6,341 bases of DNA from Clostridiales bacterium (lineage in GTDB: Bacteria; Bacillota; Clostridia; Oscillospirales; Ruminococcaceae). The notes under the pieces were generated by a model. It saw only the letters and a program-made list of their open reading frames with translations, was not told where the DNA came from and ran no database searches. The stretch is from positions 1 through 6,341 of the forward strand of contig JAQXIB010000237.1 of the NCBI GenBank assembly GCA_029007575.1, given 5' to 3'. The first letter of the stretch is position 1; each line of letters opens with the position of its first letter. This document shows positions 1-5,257 of this stretch, piece after piece. A program made the position numbers and the translations under genes.

Positions 1-266
1 ATTGTGGTTCCGAAATTGCAATAAACATTATTTCCAAAATGAATATGCGCTCCGCCGAAATTAGCATGAAACGGCGGTTCTATATAACAGTTGTCGCCTA
101 TTTCAGCAAACATTTCCTTTAACATTTGTGTCCGCTTTTCAAACTCGGTGGGACGGGTGTTGTTGAAATCATACAGCCTGTCAAGGCATTTTGTTTGCCA
201 CTCAATTATTTCAGGGTCACCGGGAAGATAAAGTTCGCCCGTGTGCATTTTGTCTTTCATACTCAT
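1..266 (-). CDS. Sugar O-acetyltransferase (maltose/galactoside acetyltransferase family), 5' part only
   Basis: This is the N-terminal 88 codons of an acetyl-CoA-dependent sugar O-acetyltransferase; the gene runs off the left edge. The protein begins MSMKDKMHTGELYLPGDPEI, the usual start of the Mac domain (about residues 5-58), and continues into the first coils of a left-handed beta helix (YIEPPFHANFGGAHIHFGNN, residues 61-80). In this family the enzyme acetylates the hydroxyl of a simple sugar in the cytoplasm. The catalytic His lies further downstream and is outside the window, so activity and substrate (maltose, galactoside, other) cannot be judged. I chose ATG at 264-266 because a GAGGTAG Shine-Dalgarno (276-282) lies 9 nt upstream; the ATG two codons later (258-260) is a possible alternative. 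It is transcribed leftward from its own promoter at 303-331, divergent from the tRNA gene. Family assignment is firm, the gene name is not. Confidence 0.9.
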   Translation of the reverse strand, partial: MSMKDKMHTGELYLPGDPEIIEWQTKCLDRLYDFNNTRPTEFEKRTQMLKEMFAEIGDNCYIEPPFHANFGGAHIHFGNNVYCNFGTT

Positions 267-302
267 TTGCAAAAACTACCTCAATTGTTTTTATTCGCGT
301 TT

Positions 303-331
303 ATTATATAGCAGACCACCACCTAAGTCAA
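303..331 (-). promoter_or_regulatory. Sigma-A promoter of the acetyltransferase gene
   Basis: On the minus strand a TTGACT -35 box (326-331) and a TATAAT -10 box (303-308) are separated by exactly 17 nt. The predicted transcription start is near 296, leaving a leader of about 30 nt with a GAGGTAG ribosome site before the ATG at 266. It is near-consensus, so strong basal expression is expected; no operator-like repeat is evident. Confidence 0.8.
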
Positions 332-388
332 TCAATATAATTTAATTTTTTCTTTGCGTTTATCAAATGATATTAAGCTATTATTGTC

Positions 389-417
389 TTGACTTTTAAA
401 CTTTTATTATGTATAAT
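389..417 (+). promoter_or_regulatory. Sigma-A promoter, probably for the tRNA-Leu transcript
   Basis: TTGACT (389-394) and TATAAT (412-417) are spaced 17 nt apart, a near-perfect housekeeping promoter. The predicted start is near 424. The next gene downstream on this strand is tRNA-Leu at 537, so the primary transcript would carry a leader of about 113 nt to be removed by RNase P. I found no promoter closer to the tRNA. Confidence 0.75.
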
Positions 418-420
418 AAT

Positions 421-463
421 TTTTGCCTTTTATTAAAAGGCAAAACGCAGAATGCGTTTTTAT
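421..463 (+). other. Overlapping hairpins with U-run in the tRNA leader
   Basis: An 11-bp perfect inverted repeat (421-431 with 435-445, 3-nt loop) sits right at the predicted transcription start. A second hairpin, AAAACGC (442-448) with GCGTTTT (454-460), shares the AAAA at 442-445 and runs into T-rich sequence (457-461), giving it the shape of a weak intrinsic terminator or attenuator. Further on, GTCCTC and GAGGAC (around 499-523) could form another short stem. Nothing recognisable as a known RNA family is seen. The hairpins are direct observations; a regulatory role is inference. Confidence 0.35.
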
Positions 464-536
464 ATTTGCGGATTAAGCGAAATGCTCCGCCTCGGAAGTC
501 CTCGCCGTGTAAAATTTAGAGGACAAAACTTAATAA

Positions 537-623
537 GCGGATATGGCGGAACTGGCAGACGCGCTAGATTCAGGTTCTAGTGAAGATTCCTTCATGCAGG
601 TTCGATTCCTGTTATCCGCACCA
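537..623 (+). tRNA. tRNA-Leu (anticodon CAG)
   Basis: This is a class II tRNA of 87 nt including the encoded CCA (621-623). The acceptor stem pairs GCGGATA (537-543) with TATCCGC (613-619), followed by discriminator A620. The anticodon stem CTAGA/TCTAG encloses the loop TTCAGGT, which gives anticodon CAG at 571-573, reading CTG leucine codons. A long variable arm (about 581-594) and the T loop TTCGATT are as expected for leucine. It is a single tRNA gene here, not part of a cluster. A rightward promoter lies upstream at 389-417 and a strong terminator immediately downstream. Confidence 0.97.
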
Positions 624-631
624 ATCAGTAT

Positions 632-687
632 AAATCCGAACCCTAAACCGATCTGCTTAGGGTTCGGATTTGTCATATTTTATTTTT
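632..687 (+). terminator. Intrinsic terminator after tRNA-Leu
   Basis: A perfect 15-bp inverted repeat (632-646 with 657-671) encloses a 10-nt loop and is followed by a T-rich stretch (676-687). It begins 9 nt after the CCA end of the tRNA and fits Rho-independent termination of the tRNA transcript. Confidence 0.75.
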
Positions 688-693
688 ACCACA

Positions 694-735
694 AAAGGAG
701 AGCCCGGTCGACTGTTTTTTCAGTCTTCCGGGCTC
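694..735 (-). terminator. Hairpin terminator downstream of pduL (possibly bidirectional)
   Basis: GAGCCCGG (700-707) pairs with CCGGGCTC (728-735), and inside this GACTG (710-714) pairs with CAGTC (721-725) around a 6-nt loop, with one 2x2 internal mismatch. Reading leftward, the stem ends about 50 nt past the pduL stop and is followed by TCCTTTT. Reading rightward, it is followed by an even more T-rich tail (736-750), so it may stop transcription from both sides. A smaller hairpin (GGCTGT 753-758 with ACAGCC 765-770) with a T5 run lies next to it on the plus strand. Confidence 0.65.
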
Positions 736-785
736 CTTCTTTTCCTTTTTACGGCTGTTTTGCCACAGCCCATTTTTATCTGTGA

Positions 786-1367
786 TTAATCAATGGTAAC
801 GATTTCACCGCCGTTGTTTTTGAAAGCGTTTGCGGCGTTGGATTCATCGGTGTCGATGTGCATGGCAAGCGCAAATTTGGGGCTGACCCGGACAACGACA
901 TCACCGAATACAATGGAACGCTCCGGAGTGGCGACCTTTACCCATACGATGTCTTTGTCTTTGACGTGAAATTCCTCGGCATCCGCCGGGGTCATATGGA
1001 TATGGCGCTTGGCAACGATCACACCTTCGGATAATTCCACCTCTCCGCAGGGACCGACGATTTTGCAGCCGGCTGTTCCGGCAATATCACCGGATTCGCG
1101 AATAAATGCGGTCACGCCGAGTGCTCTGGCATCGGTCGCGGAAATTTCAACCTGGGTGGCAGGACGTACCGGACCTAAAATGCTGACGTTTTTCAGCTCG
1201 CCTTTCGGACCGACGAGATTGACCCGTTCTTCACAAGCAAACTGACCGGGTTGTGATAAATCTTTTTTATTTGTTAATGTTGCGCCTTTTCCGAACAGTA
1301 TTTCCAAATCCTCCGCGGTAACATGAACATGTCTTGCAGAAGTTTCAACGATAAAAGTTTTTCCCAT
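786..1367 (-). CDS. pduL: PduL-type phosphate acyltransferase (phosphotransacylase)
   Basis: This 193-residue protein matches the PduL family, which interconverts acyl-CoA plus phosphate with acyl-phosphate plus CoA (acetyl or propionyl) and is unrelated in fold to classical Pta. The sequence shows the two repeated halves with the metal-binding histidines expected for this zinc enzyme: H13 and H15 in SARHVHVT, H122 and H124 in KRHIHMTP, and H170 in ALAMHID. The conserved GPVRPATQVE segment (residues 65-74) carries R68. The protein starts only a few residues before the first His motif, so it lacks the N-terminal encapsulation peptide of microcompartment PduL; a free cytoplasmic role in acetate or propionate formation is inferred. 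ATG at 1365-1367 has a GGAG ribosome site (1374-1377) 6 nt upstream. It appears monocistronic, with its own promoter (1417-1445) and 3' hairpin; no acetate kinase or shell gene is in the window. Confidence 0.93.
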   Translation of the reverse strand: MGKTFIVETSARHVHVTAEDLEILFGKGATLTNKKDLSQPGQFACEERVNLVGPKGELKNVSILGPVRPATQVEISATDARALGVTAFIRESGDIAGTAGCKIVGPCGEVELSEGVIVAKRHIHMTPADAEEFHVKDKDIVWVKVATPERSIVFGDVVVRVSPKFALAMHIDTDESNAANAFKNNGGEIVTID

Positions 1368-1416
1368 GATAAACTCCGTTCCGCCGTCTGACGCGGCAAA
1401 GTATTTTTATACCTTT

Positions 1417-1445
1417 ATTATAGAAAGTTGGTATACAGAAGTCAA
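1417..1445 (-). promoter_or_regulatory. Sigma-A promoter of pduL
   Basis: On the minus strand TTGACT (1440-1445) and TATAAT (1417-1422) are separated by 17 nt. The predicted start is near 1410, giving a leader of about 42 nt. Near-consensus boxes suggest constitutive, housekeeping-level expression. Confidence 0.85.
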
Positions 1446-1573
1446 CACACCGACGGAAAGAAAACAGATTATTTTATAAAATTAAGGCATTTTGTTTATT
1501 TTTTTCGATGAAACACAGAAAACAGTATCAAAAATGTCCCCGAATGAATAACATAAATCAGGGTGTATCTGAC

Positions 1574-1682
1574 TTGCGGCATGCGTTGTTTGCCCGTGTG
1601 CTGCGACATGGATCTGTCCCGCGGAAAACCGCTTTTCCGCAGAGAAGCGGTTTGGATCTTACAGATACTAGCATCTGCGGAG
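1574..1682 (+). promoter_or_regulatory. Structured leader with mutually exclusive hairpins upstream of the P-loop ATPase gene
   Basis: The 331-nt gap between pduL and the ATPase gene holds the pduL promoter at its left and this structured stretch at its right. Possible stems are 1574-1581 with 1599-1606 (8 bp, two G-U); 1612-1617 with 1661-1666; 1621-1628 with 1633-1640 (8 bp perfect, 4-nt loop); 1626-1634 with 1645-1653 (9 bp perfect); 1637-1643 with 1674-1680 (7 bp perfect); and 1662-1666 with 1673-1677. Several of these compete for the same bases, as in switchable leaders, and the last segment abuts a GGAG at 1679-1682. It matches no riboswitch or T-box consensus that I recognise. No convincing rightward promoter was found in the gap, so whether it is transcribed as a leader is inferred. 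Confidence 0.35.
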
Positions 1683-1698
1683 AAATGGGGATTTATTT

Positions 1699-2793
1699 AT
1701 GGAAACCGCTAAATCGGCAGATTTTTTTCTGGGCGCAAATTCTCCGAACGGATTTTCCTCTTATTTTACCGAACTCAACGATCCGAAGCTGACCGACCAT
1801 TGTTATGTGATCAAAGGCTGTCCGGGCAGCGGGAAATCAACCATGATGAAAACGATTGCCGAAACATTGTCAGAACGGGAAAGTTTGATTGAAAATATTC
1901 ATTGTTCCTCCGATCCGGACTCTCTGGACGGAGTGATTTTGCATGACAGCAGAACGGTAATTGCCGATGGGACGCCGCCTCACGTCATTGAACCCAAGCT
2001 GCCGATCGCATATGAAACCATCGTGAGTCTGTATGACAGCTTTGATTATCCGAAGGTTGCTTCGCATCGCACTGAGGCGGCTGAGCTTGATCAGAAAATC
2101 AAGGAATGCCATCACCGCTGCTGTTGTTATCTGAGCGGGGCTGCCGCCTTGCTGGACGATAATTTTCGGACCGCCGCGGAATGTACCAATTATGCCAAGG
2201 TGATCCGTCTGGCACAGAAGCTGGCGCAGAAGGAACTGCCGGACAAAAAGGCAGGTCCCGGCGTGGAGCGAAAACGTCTGCTCAGTGCTGTTACCCCAAA
2301 GGGCATTCTTTCCTATGCCGACAGCGTTACGGCGCTTTGCGACCGCGTTTATGTCATCCATGATGAGCATTCGGCAGCTTCGCGCGTTTTGATCGGCGCC
2401 TTGCGTTCCTTTGCACTGGACAACGGATATGAGGTTTACAGCTGCTATTGCCCACTGGCACAACGGGATAAGCTCGAGCATCTTTTCATTCCGGAATTGG
2501 GACTGGGCTTCGTCACCCAAAATCAATACATATCCTTTGATATCCAGCCTTACCGCGTGATTCATTCCTCTCGGTTCACCGACAAAGAAAAGCTGAAACT
2601 GAGAAAACAGCGAATGAGCTTTAACAAGCGGGCGGCAAAGGAAATTTTACAGGAAGCGGTCAAAGCGTTACAGGCCGCAAAACGGCTGCATGATGATCTG
2701 GAGCGGATTTATCGGCTGGGGATTGATTTTACGCAGGTAGAGAAGATACGGGACAAAGTGATTGCCGAGATGAAAGGGTATTATCCTGCCTAG
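1699..2793 (+). CDS. P-loop ATPase with duplicated domain, second P-loop degenerate (PRK06851-like)
   Basis: This 364-residue soluble protein has a clear Walker A motif, GCPGSGKST (residues 40-48, K46). It resembles the uncharacterised PRK06851 family of Firmicutes, recognised from memory by FFLGANSPNGF near the start, IHCSSDPDSLDGV (67-79) and ADGTPPHVIEP (89-99). The protein is an internal duplication: SPNGFSSY...HCYVIKG (15-40) realigns with TPKGILSY...RVYVIHD (199-222), and the IHCSSDPDSLDGV region realigns with CYCPLAQRDKLEHLFIPELG (250-269). In the second copy the P-loop reads DEHSAASR, with S228 in place of the lysine, so only the first half can bind nucleotide in the usual way. The C-terminus (295-360) is charged and helical, possibly coiled coil. 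ATG 1699 is the only usual in-frame start; its ribosome site (TGGGGA, 1686-1691) is weak. Function is unknown; binding and hydrolysis of ATP or GTP is inferred. It converges on the XRE gene with 12 nt between stops. Confidence 0.8.
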   Translation: METAKSADFFLGANSPNGFSSYFTELNDPKLTDHCYVIKGCPGSGKSTMMKTIAETLSERESLIENIHCSSDPDSLDGVILHDSRTVIADGTPPHVIEPKLPIAYETIVSLYDSFDYPKVASHRTEAAELDQKIKECHHRCCCYLSGAAALLDDNFRTAAECTNYAKVIRLAQKLAQKELPDKKAGPGVERKRLLSAVTPKGILSYADSVTALCDRVYVIHDEHSAASRVLIGALRSFALDNGYEVYSCYCPLAQRDKLEHLFIPELGLGFVTQNQYISFDIQPYRVIHSSRFTDKEKLKLRKQRMSFNKRAAKEILQEAVKALQAAKRLHDDLERIYRLGIDFTQVEKIRDKVIAEMKGYYPA

Positions 2794-2805
2794 CGGCATT
2801 TTATA

Positions 2806-3057
2806 TCAGAGCGAAATGTTTTTCTTTCTTTCATAAGGAACAGGATTATCTGTCAATCCTAAAAGATAATCTATACTGGTTTGATAAAAAATGGAAAGTT
2901 TGATTAAAATATCAATTGGATAATTTAAAATACCAATTTCATATTGAGAATATGTGTTTTGTTTTATATTAAGATATTCAGCTATTTGTTTTTGCGTATA
3001 ATCATGGTCGATTCGTAAATTTCTGATTCTTTCAAATTTTAATATTTCTTTTCGCAT
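2806..3057 (-). CDS. XRE-family helix-turn-helix regulator A (very AT-rich)
   Basis: This 83-residue protein consists almost entirely of one Cro/CI-type DNA-binding domain. RIRNLRIDHDYTQKQIAEYL (10-29) contains helix 1 and helix 2, and NIKQNTYSQYEIG (30-42) the recognition helix. SIDYLLGLTDNP (61-72) is the typical end of the fold, and a basic PYERKK tail (74-79) follows. I chose ATG at 3055-3057 rather than the ATG at 3082-3084, because a GAGGTGA ribosome site (3066-3072) sits 8 nt before it, inside what would otherwise be coding sequence. It lies 51 nt downstream of its paralogue B, in the same direction, so they are probably co-transcribed. By hand alignment about 43 of 74 positions are identical to B. 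GC is about 25% (63 of 252 by count), far below the neighbouring genes. It lacks any sensor domain, so it is a DNA-binding module only; its target is presumably the operator at 3378-3421 (inference). Confidence 0.88.
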   Translation of the reverse strand: MRKEILKFERIRNLRIDHDYTQKQIAEYLNIKQNTYSQYEIGILNYPIDILIKLSIFYQTSIDYLLGLTDNPVPYERKKNISL

Positions 3058-3108
3058 GACGTATCTCACCTCAATGCAAAGCATATATTATCTTTCTGGA
3101 GCGAAAGT

Positions 3109-3351
3109 TTATTTGTGCTTTGATAAAATGCTTTTCTTTCTCGGATAGGGCTTTTTCTCATCTGTCATATCCAATAAATAGTCAATGCTGGTTTTGAAAT
3201 ACAACGAGAGCCTTTTTAATATTTCGATCGGAATGTTGATTTTTCCCAATTCATAATCGGAATAGGTGGTTTGCCCGATATTTAATAATTCCGCCATTTG
3301 TTTTTGGGACAGATCGTGGTCTTCCCTGATATCACGGATGTGCTGATACAT
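3109..3351 (-). CDS. XRE-family helix-turn-helix regulator B
   Basis: This is an 80-residue single-domain Cro/CI-type DNA-binding protein and the first gene of the leftward pair. HIRDIREDHDLSQKQMAELL (4-23) and NIGQTTYSDYELG (24-36) form the helix-turn-helix, SIDYLLDMTDE (55-65) closes the domain, and a basic PYPRKK tail (68-73) continues to the C-terminus. Starting at ATG 3349-3351 places a GAGGTGA ribosome site (3356-3362) at the right distance. GC is about 36%, between its paralogue (25%) and the flanking genes (roughly 50%). The start lies 26 nt from the paired inverted repeat at 3378-3421, and the gene is divergent from the small RHDFG protein, the usual arrangement of an autoregulated repressor that also controls its divergent neighbour. 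No ligand or dimerisation domain beyond the HTH is visible. Repressor function is inferred. Confidence 0.9.
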   Translation of the reverse strand: MYQHIRDIREDHDLSQKQMAELLNIGQTTYSDYELGKINIPIEILKRLSLYFKTSIDYLLDMTDEKKPYPRKKSILSKHK

Positions 3352-3374
3352 AGAATCACCTCTGCTACCATTAA

Positions 3375-3380
3375 AATATA
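3375..3380 (-). promoter_or_regulatory. Candidate -10 box for the XRE gene pair
   Basis: TATATT on the minus strand lies upstream of regulator B and touches the left dyad of the operator. No good -35 hexamer occurs at 16-18 nt; TTAAAA (3401-3406) at 20 nt is the best and is poor. This would be a weak promoter directly covered by the operator, which fits autoregulation. It is tentative. Confidence 0.35.
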
Positions 3381-3421
3381 ACGGAAATACCGTTATTGAC
3401 TTTTAACGGTATTTCCGTTAT
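3378..3421. promoter_or_regulatory. Double-dyad operator between divergent XRE and RHDFG-protein genes
   Basis: A perfect 18-bp inverted repeat (3378-3395 and 3404-3421) is separated by 8 bp. Each arm is itself a dyad, AACGG-n5-CCGTT, at 3380-3394 and 3405-3419, so there are four half-sites with dyad centres 25 bp apart. Cro/CI-type dimers typically bind such short dyads, so two dimers could bind here. The spacer holds the TTGACT of the rightward promoter. The perfect symmetry is directly seen; binding by regulators A or B is inferred. Confidence 0.75.
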
Positions 3422-3424
3422 CGT
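3396..3424 (+). promoter_or_regulatory. Rightward promoter embedded in the operator
   Basis: TTGACT (3396-3401) is followed after 17 nt by TATCGT (3419-3424), a weaker -10 box. The -35 lies between the two dyads and the right dyad fills the spacer, so operator occupancy should block RNA polymerase. The predicted start (about 3431) leaves almost no leader before the ribosome site at 3433-3439. Confidence 0.5.
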
Positions 3425-3444
3425 ATATTCATGAGGTGATTCAA

Positions 3445-3693
3445 TTGGAATTATACAAAGAAATTCTTGCCAAGGCTTTGGCAGATCAGGAAATGCAAAT
3501 CACTTTCCCGAATCCGCAAATCAATCCGACCGAAATCGTAGCTTTGGAAAGCTATCGGGTACTGCAGAAAATCAAGGCTGTTCTCGCGGATGATAGCCTG
3601 AGTGAAAACGAATGCTTTTTGAAAATAGAAGAAATCATCTGCCTGTTTGAGTCATTGGGAAGCGGCGGCGGAAACCGCCATGATTTCGGATAG
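3445..3693 (+). CDS. Small conserved-type protein with Gly-rich linker and RHDFG C-terminus, unknown function
   Basis: This 82-residue protein has no signal peptide and no membrane segment. It reads as helical segments (about 1-14, 28-49 and 54-70) around a FPNPQINPTEI turn, then a flexible GSGGG (72-76) and the terminal NRHDFG. I remember similar short proteins with the same RHDFG ending beside small XRE regulators in gut clostridia; that is recollection, not a search. I chose TTG at 3445-3447 because GAGGTGA (3433-3439) lies 5 nt before it, the same site used by the divergent regulator B. A GTG at 3436 is in frame but overlaps the ribosome site. The gene is divergent from the XRE pair and shares their operator, so it is probably controlled by them. 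It could be an antirepressor, a partner or target of the regulators, or a precursor of a short C-terminal peptide; none can be chosen from sequence. Confidence 0.75.
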   Translation: MELYKEILAKALADQEMQITFPNPQINPTEIVALESYRVLQKIKAVLADDSLSENECFLKIEEIICLFESLGSGGGNRHDFG

Positions 3694-3817
3694 GACAAGC
3701 CTTCCCCTTTGCATACGGAGCAAATCCTTGAAGCATTATTGCCGGCTGCAGAGTATTTTCCGACTTTTGGCATATTCTATCAGTGAATACAACCGGAATC
3801 GGAAAGGATGAAAAGAA

Positions 3818-5257
3818 ATGGAATCTATCTGGAGCAAAAATACGCATTTGCCCGAAAGACCGGCGCTTTCCGGCCATCTTTCGGTGCGGGCGGCGGTGAT
3901 CGGCGGCGGAATGGCAGGCATTCTGACGGCGTATCTACTCAAGGAAAAAGGGGTGGATGCGGTGGTCTTAGAGGCGCAAAGAATCGGCAGCGGACAAACC
4001 CGCAATACCACCGCCAAAATCACTTCACAGCATGGCTTGATCTATGACAGGCTGCTGCTGGAATTTGGAGATTTGGCGGAGCAATATGCTACCTTGAATC
4101 AAAAAGCCATCGCGGAATATCGGCGGATTGTGAATCAGTTAAATATTGATTGCTCTTTAGAGGAGGTGCCGGCATATCTTTACTCTGTTGCCGATGCCGA
4201 ACCGCTTCGACGGGAGGCGGAAACCGCAAGCCGCTTGGGAATCCCTGCATCCTTTGTGACCGAGACCGAGCTACCTTTTCCGATCAAGGGTGCGGTGCGC
4301 TTTGACGGGCAAGCACAGTTTGACCCGTTGAAATTTTTAAAAGCAGTATCCGAGCGGCTGACCATATATGAAAATACTGTGGTCAGGGAGGTAAAAGATC
4401 ACCGTATCCAAACCGACAACGGGACCGTTGATGCCGAACAAATCGTGTTTGCTACCCACTATCCGTTTCTGAACATCCCCGGATATTATTTTCTGCGGAT
4501 GCATCAGGAACGGAGTTATGTTCTGTCTTTGCAAAACGCGATGAAGTTAAACGGAATGTATCTGGGAGTTGATCCAGACTACAGCTTTTCCCTACGCAGT
4601 GCCGGAGAATATTTGCTGCTGGGCGGCGGCGGGCACCGTACCGGCGAAAACCGTGCCGGCGGGAAATATGAAAAACTGCGGAAAAAAGCGGCGGAGCTTT
4701 GGCCGGACAGTGTGGAAGTGGCGCATTGGTCGGCACAGGATTGTATCCCTTTGGACGGCGTGCCGTATATCGGTCGTTATGCCGCGTCAACGCCGTATTG
4801 GTATGTGGCGACCGGCTTTCGCAAGTGGGGAATGACTTCCTCCATGGCGGCGGCCATGCTTTTGTCGGATGCCATGACCGGTATTGACAATCCCAACGCG
4901 GAGATCTTTTCGCCCGACCGCTTTACGCCGTCAGCATCGGCAAAGAACTTTTTTAAGGATAGCGGACACGCGGTGAAAGGCTTGTCCAGGCAGATTTTTG
5001 CGCCGTCCAGAGGTGCGGTGGCGGATATGCCGGAAGGCCACGGCGGTATCGTAGAGGTAGACGGTGAAAAGATGGGCGTATACAAAGATGAGGACGGGAA
5101 GCTATTTGCGGTTTCGGCCCGTTGTCCCCATTTGGGCTGCCAACTGGAGTGGAATCCGGATGAAAAAAGCTGGGAATGCCCCTGCCATGGCTCGCGGTTT
5201 GATTATCGAGGAGAATTGATTTGCGGTCCGGCGCAGAACGGTTTGGAGCACGAATAG
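3818..5257 (+). CDS. FAD-dependent oxidoreductase fused to a Rieske [2Fe-2S] domain (YhfW-like)
   Basis: This 479-residue cytoplasmic flavoprotein has two parts. The N-terminal DAO-type domain has a dinucleotide fold with AAVIGGGMAG (25-34; G29, G31, G34), the strand-ending acid E52, and the family segment TTAKITSQHGLIYD (64-77). WYVATGFRKWGMTSSMAAA (328-346) is the C-terminal FAD-contact region. The C-terminal Rieske domain (about 400-475) has box 1 CPHLGC (436-441) and box 2 CPCHGS (454-459). C436, H438, C454 and H457 are the cluster ligands, and C441 with C456 are positioned for the stabilising disulfide of high-potential Rieske proteins. The domain pair resembles Bacillus YhfW, whose substrate is unknown, so the reaction is undetermined. 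ATG 3818 has AAGGA (3804-3808) 9 nt upstream. It lies 124 nt after the RHDFG gene; no convincing promoter was found in that gap, so read-through is possible. Codon use is ordinary for the window. Confidence 0.92.
   Translation: MESIWSKNTHLPERPALSGHLSVRAAVIGGGMAGILTAYLLKEKGVDAVVLEAQRIGSGQTRNTTAKITSQHGLIYDRLLLEFGDLAEQYATLNQKAIAEYRRIVNQLNIDCSLEEVPAYLYSVADAEPLRREAETASRLGIPASFVTETELPFPIKGAVRFDGQAQFDPLKFLKAVSERLTIYENTVVREVKDHRIQTDNGTVDAEQIVFATHYPFLNIPGYYFLRMHQERSYVLSLQNAMKLNGMYLGVDPDYSFSLRSAGEYLLLGGGGHRTGENRAGGKYEKLRKKAAELWPDSVEVAHWSAQDCIPLDGVPYIGRYAASTPYWYVATGFRKWGMTSSMAAAMLLSDAMTGIDNPNAEIFSPDRFTPSASAKNFFKDSGHAVKGLSRQIFAPSRGAVADMPEGHGGIVEVDGEKMGVYKDEDGKLFAVSARCPHLGCQLEWNPDEKSWECPCHGSRFDYRGELICGPAQNGLEHE

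Noticed and set aside
753..777. GGCTGT/ACAGCC hairpin with T5 as an additional rightward terminator
   Set aside because: It has terminator shape on the plus strand, but no plus-strand gene lies between the tRNA terminator and here; kept only as a note on the pduL 3' region.
543..785. Open frame of 80 codons on the plus strand
   Set aside because: It runs through the tRNA-Leu gene and two hairpins, so it cannot be a real coding region.
1508..1792. Open frame of 94 codons on the plus strand upstream of the ATPase gene
   Set aside because: No ribosome site, no recognisable protein pattern, runs across the structured leader and overlaps the ATPase gene in another frame.
3058..3084. N-terminal extension MLCIEVRYV of regulator A
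   Set aside because: The GAGGTGA ribosome site for the internal ATG lies inside it, and XRE proteins of this type start close to the HTH.
3436..3444. GTG start for the RHDFG protein
   Set aside because: The GTG is part of the ribosome site itself; the TTG at 3445 is correctly spaced.
3757..3805. TTTCCGA and TCGGAAA inverted repeat before the oxidoreductase gene, possibly hiding its ribosome site
   Set aside because: Only 7 bp with a 35-nt loop, likely chance.
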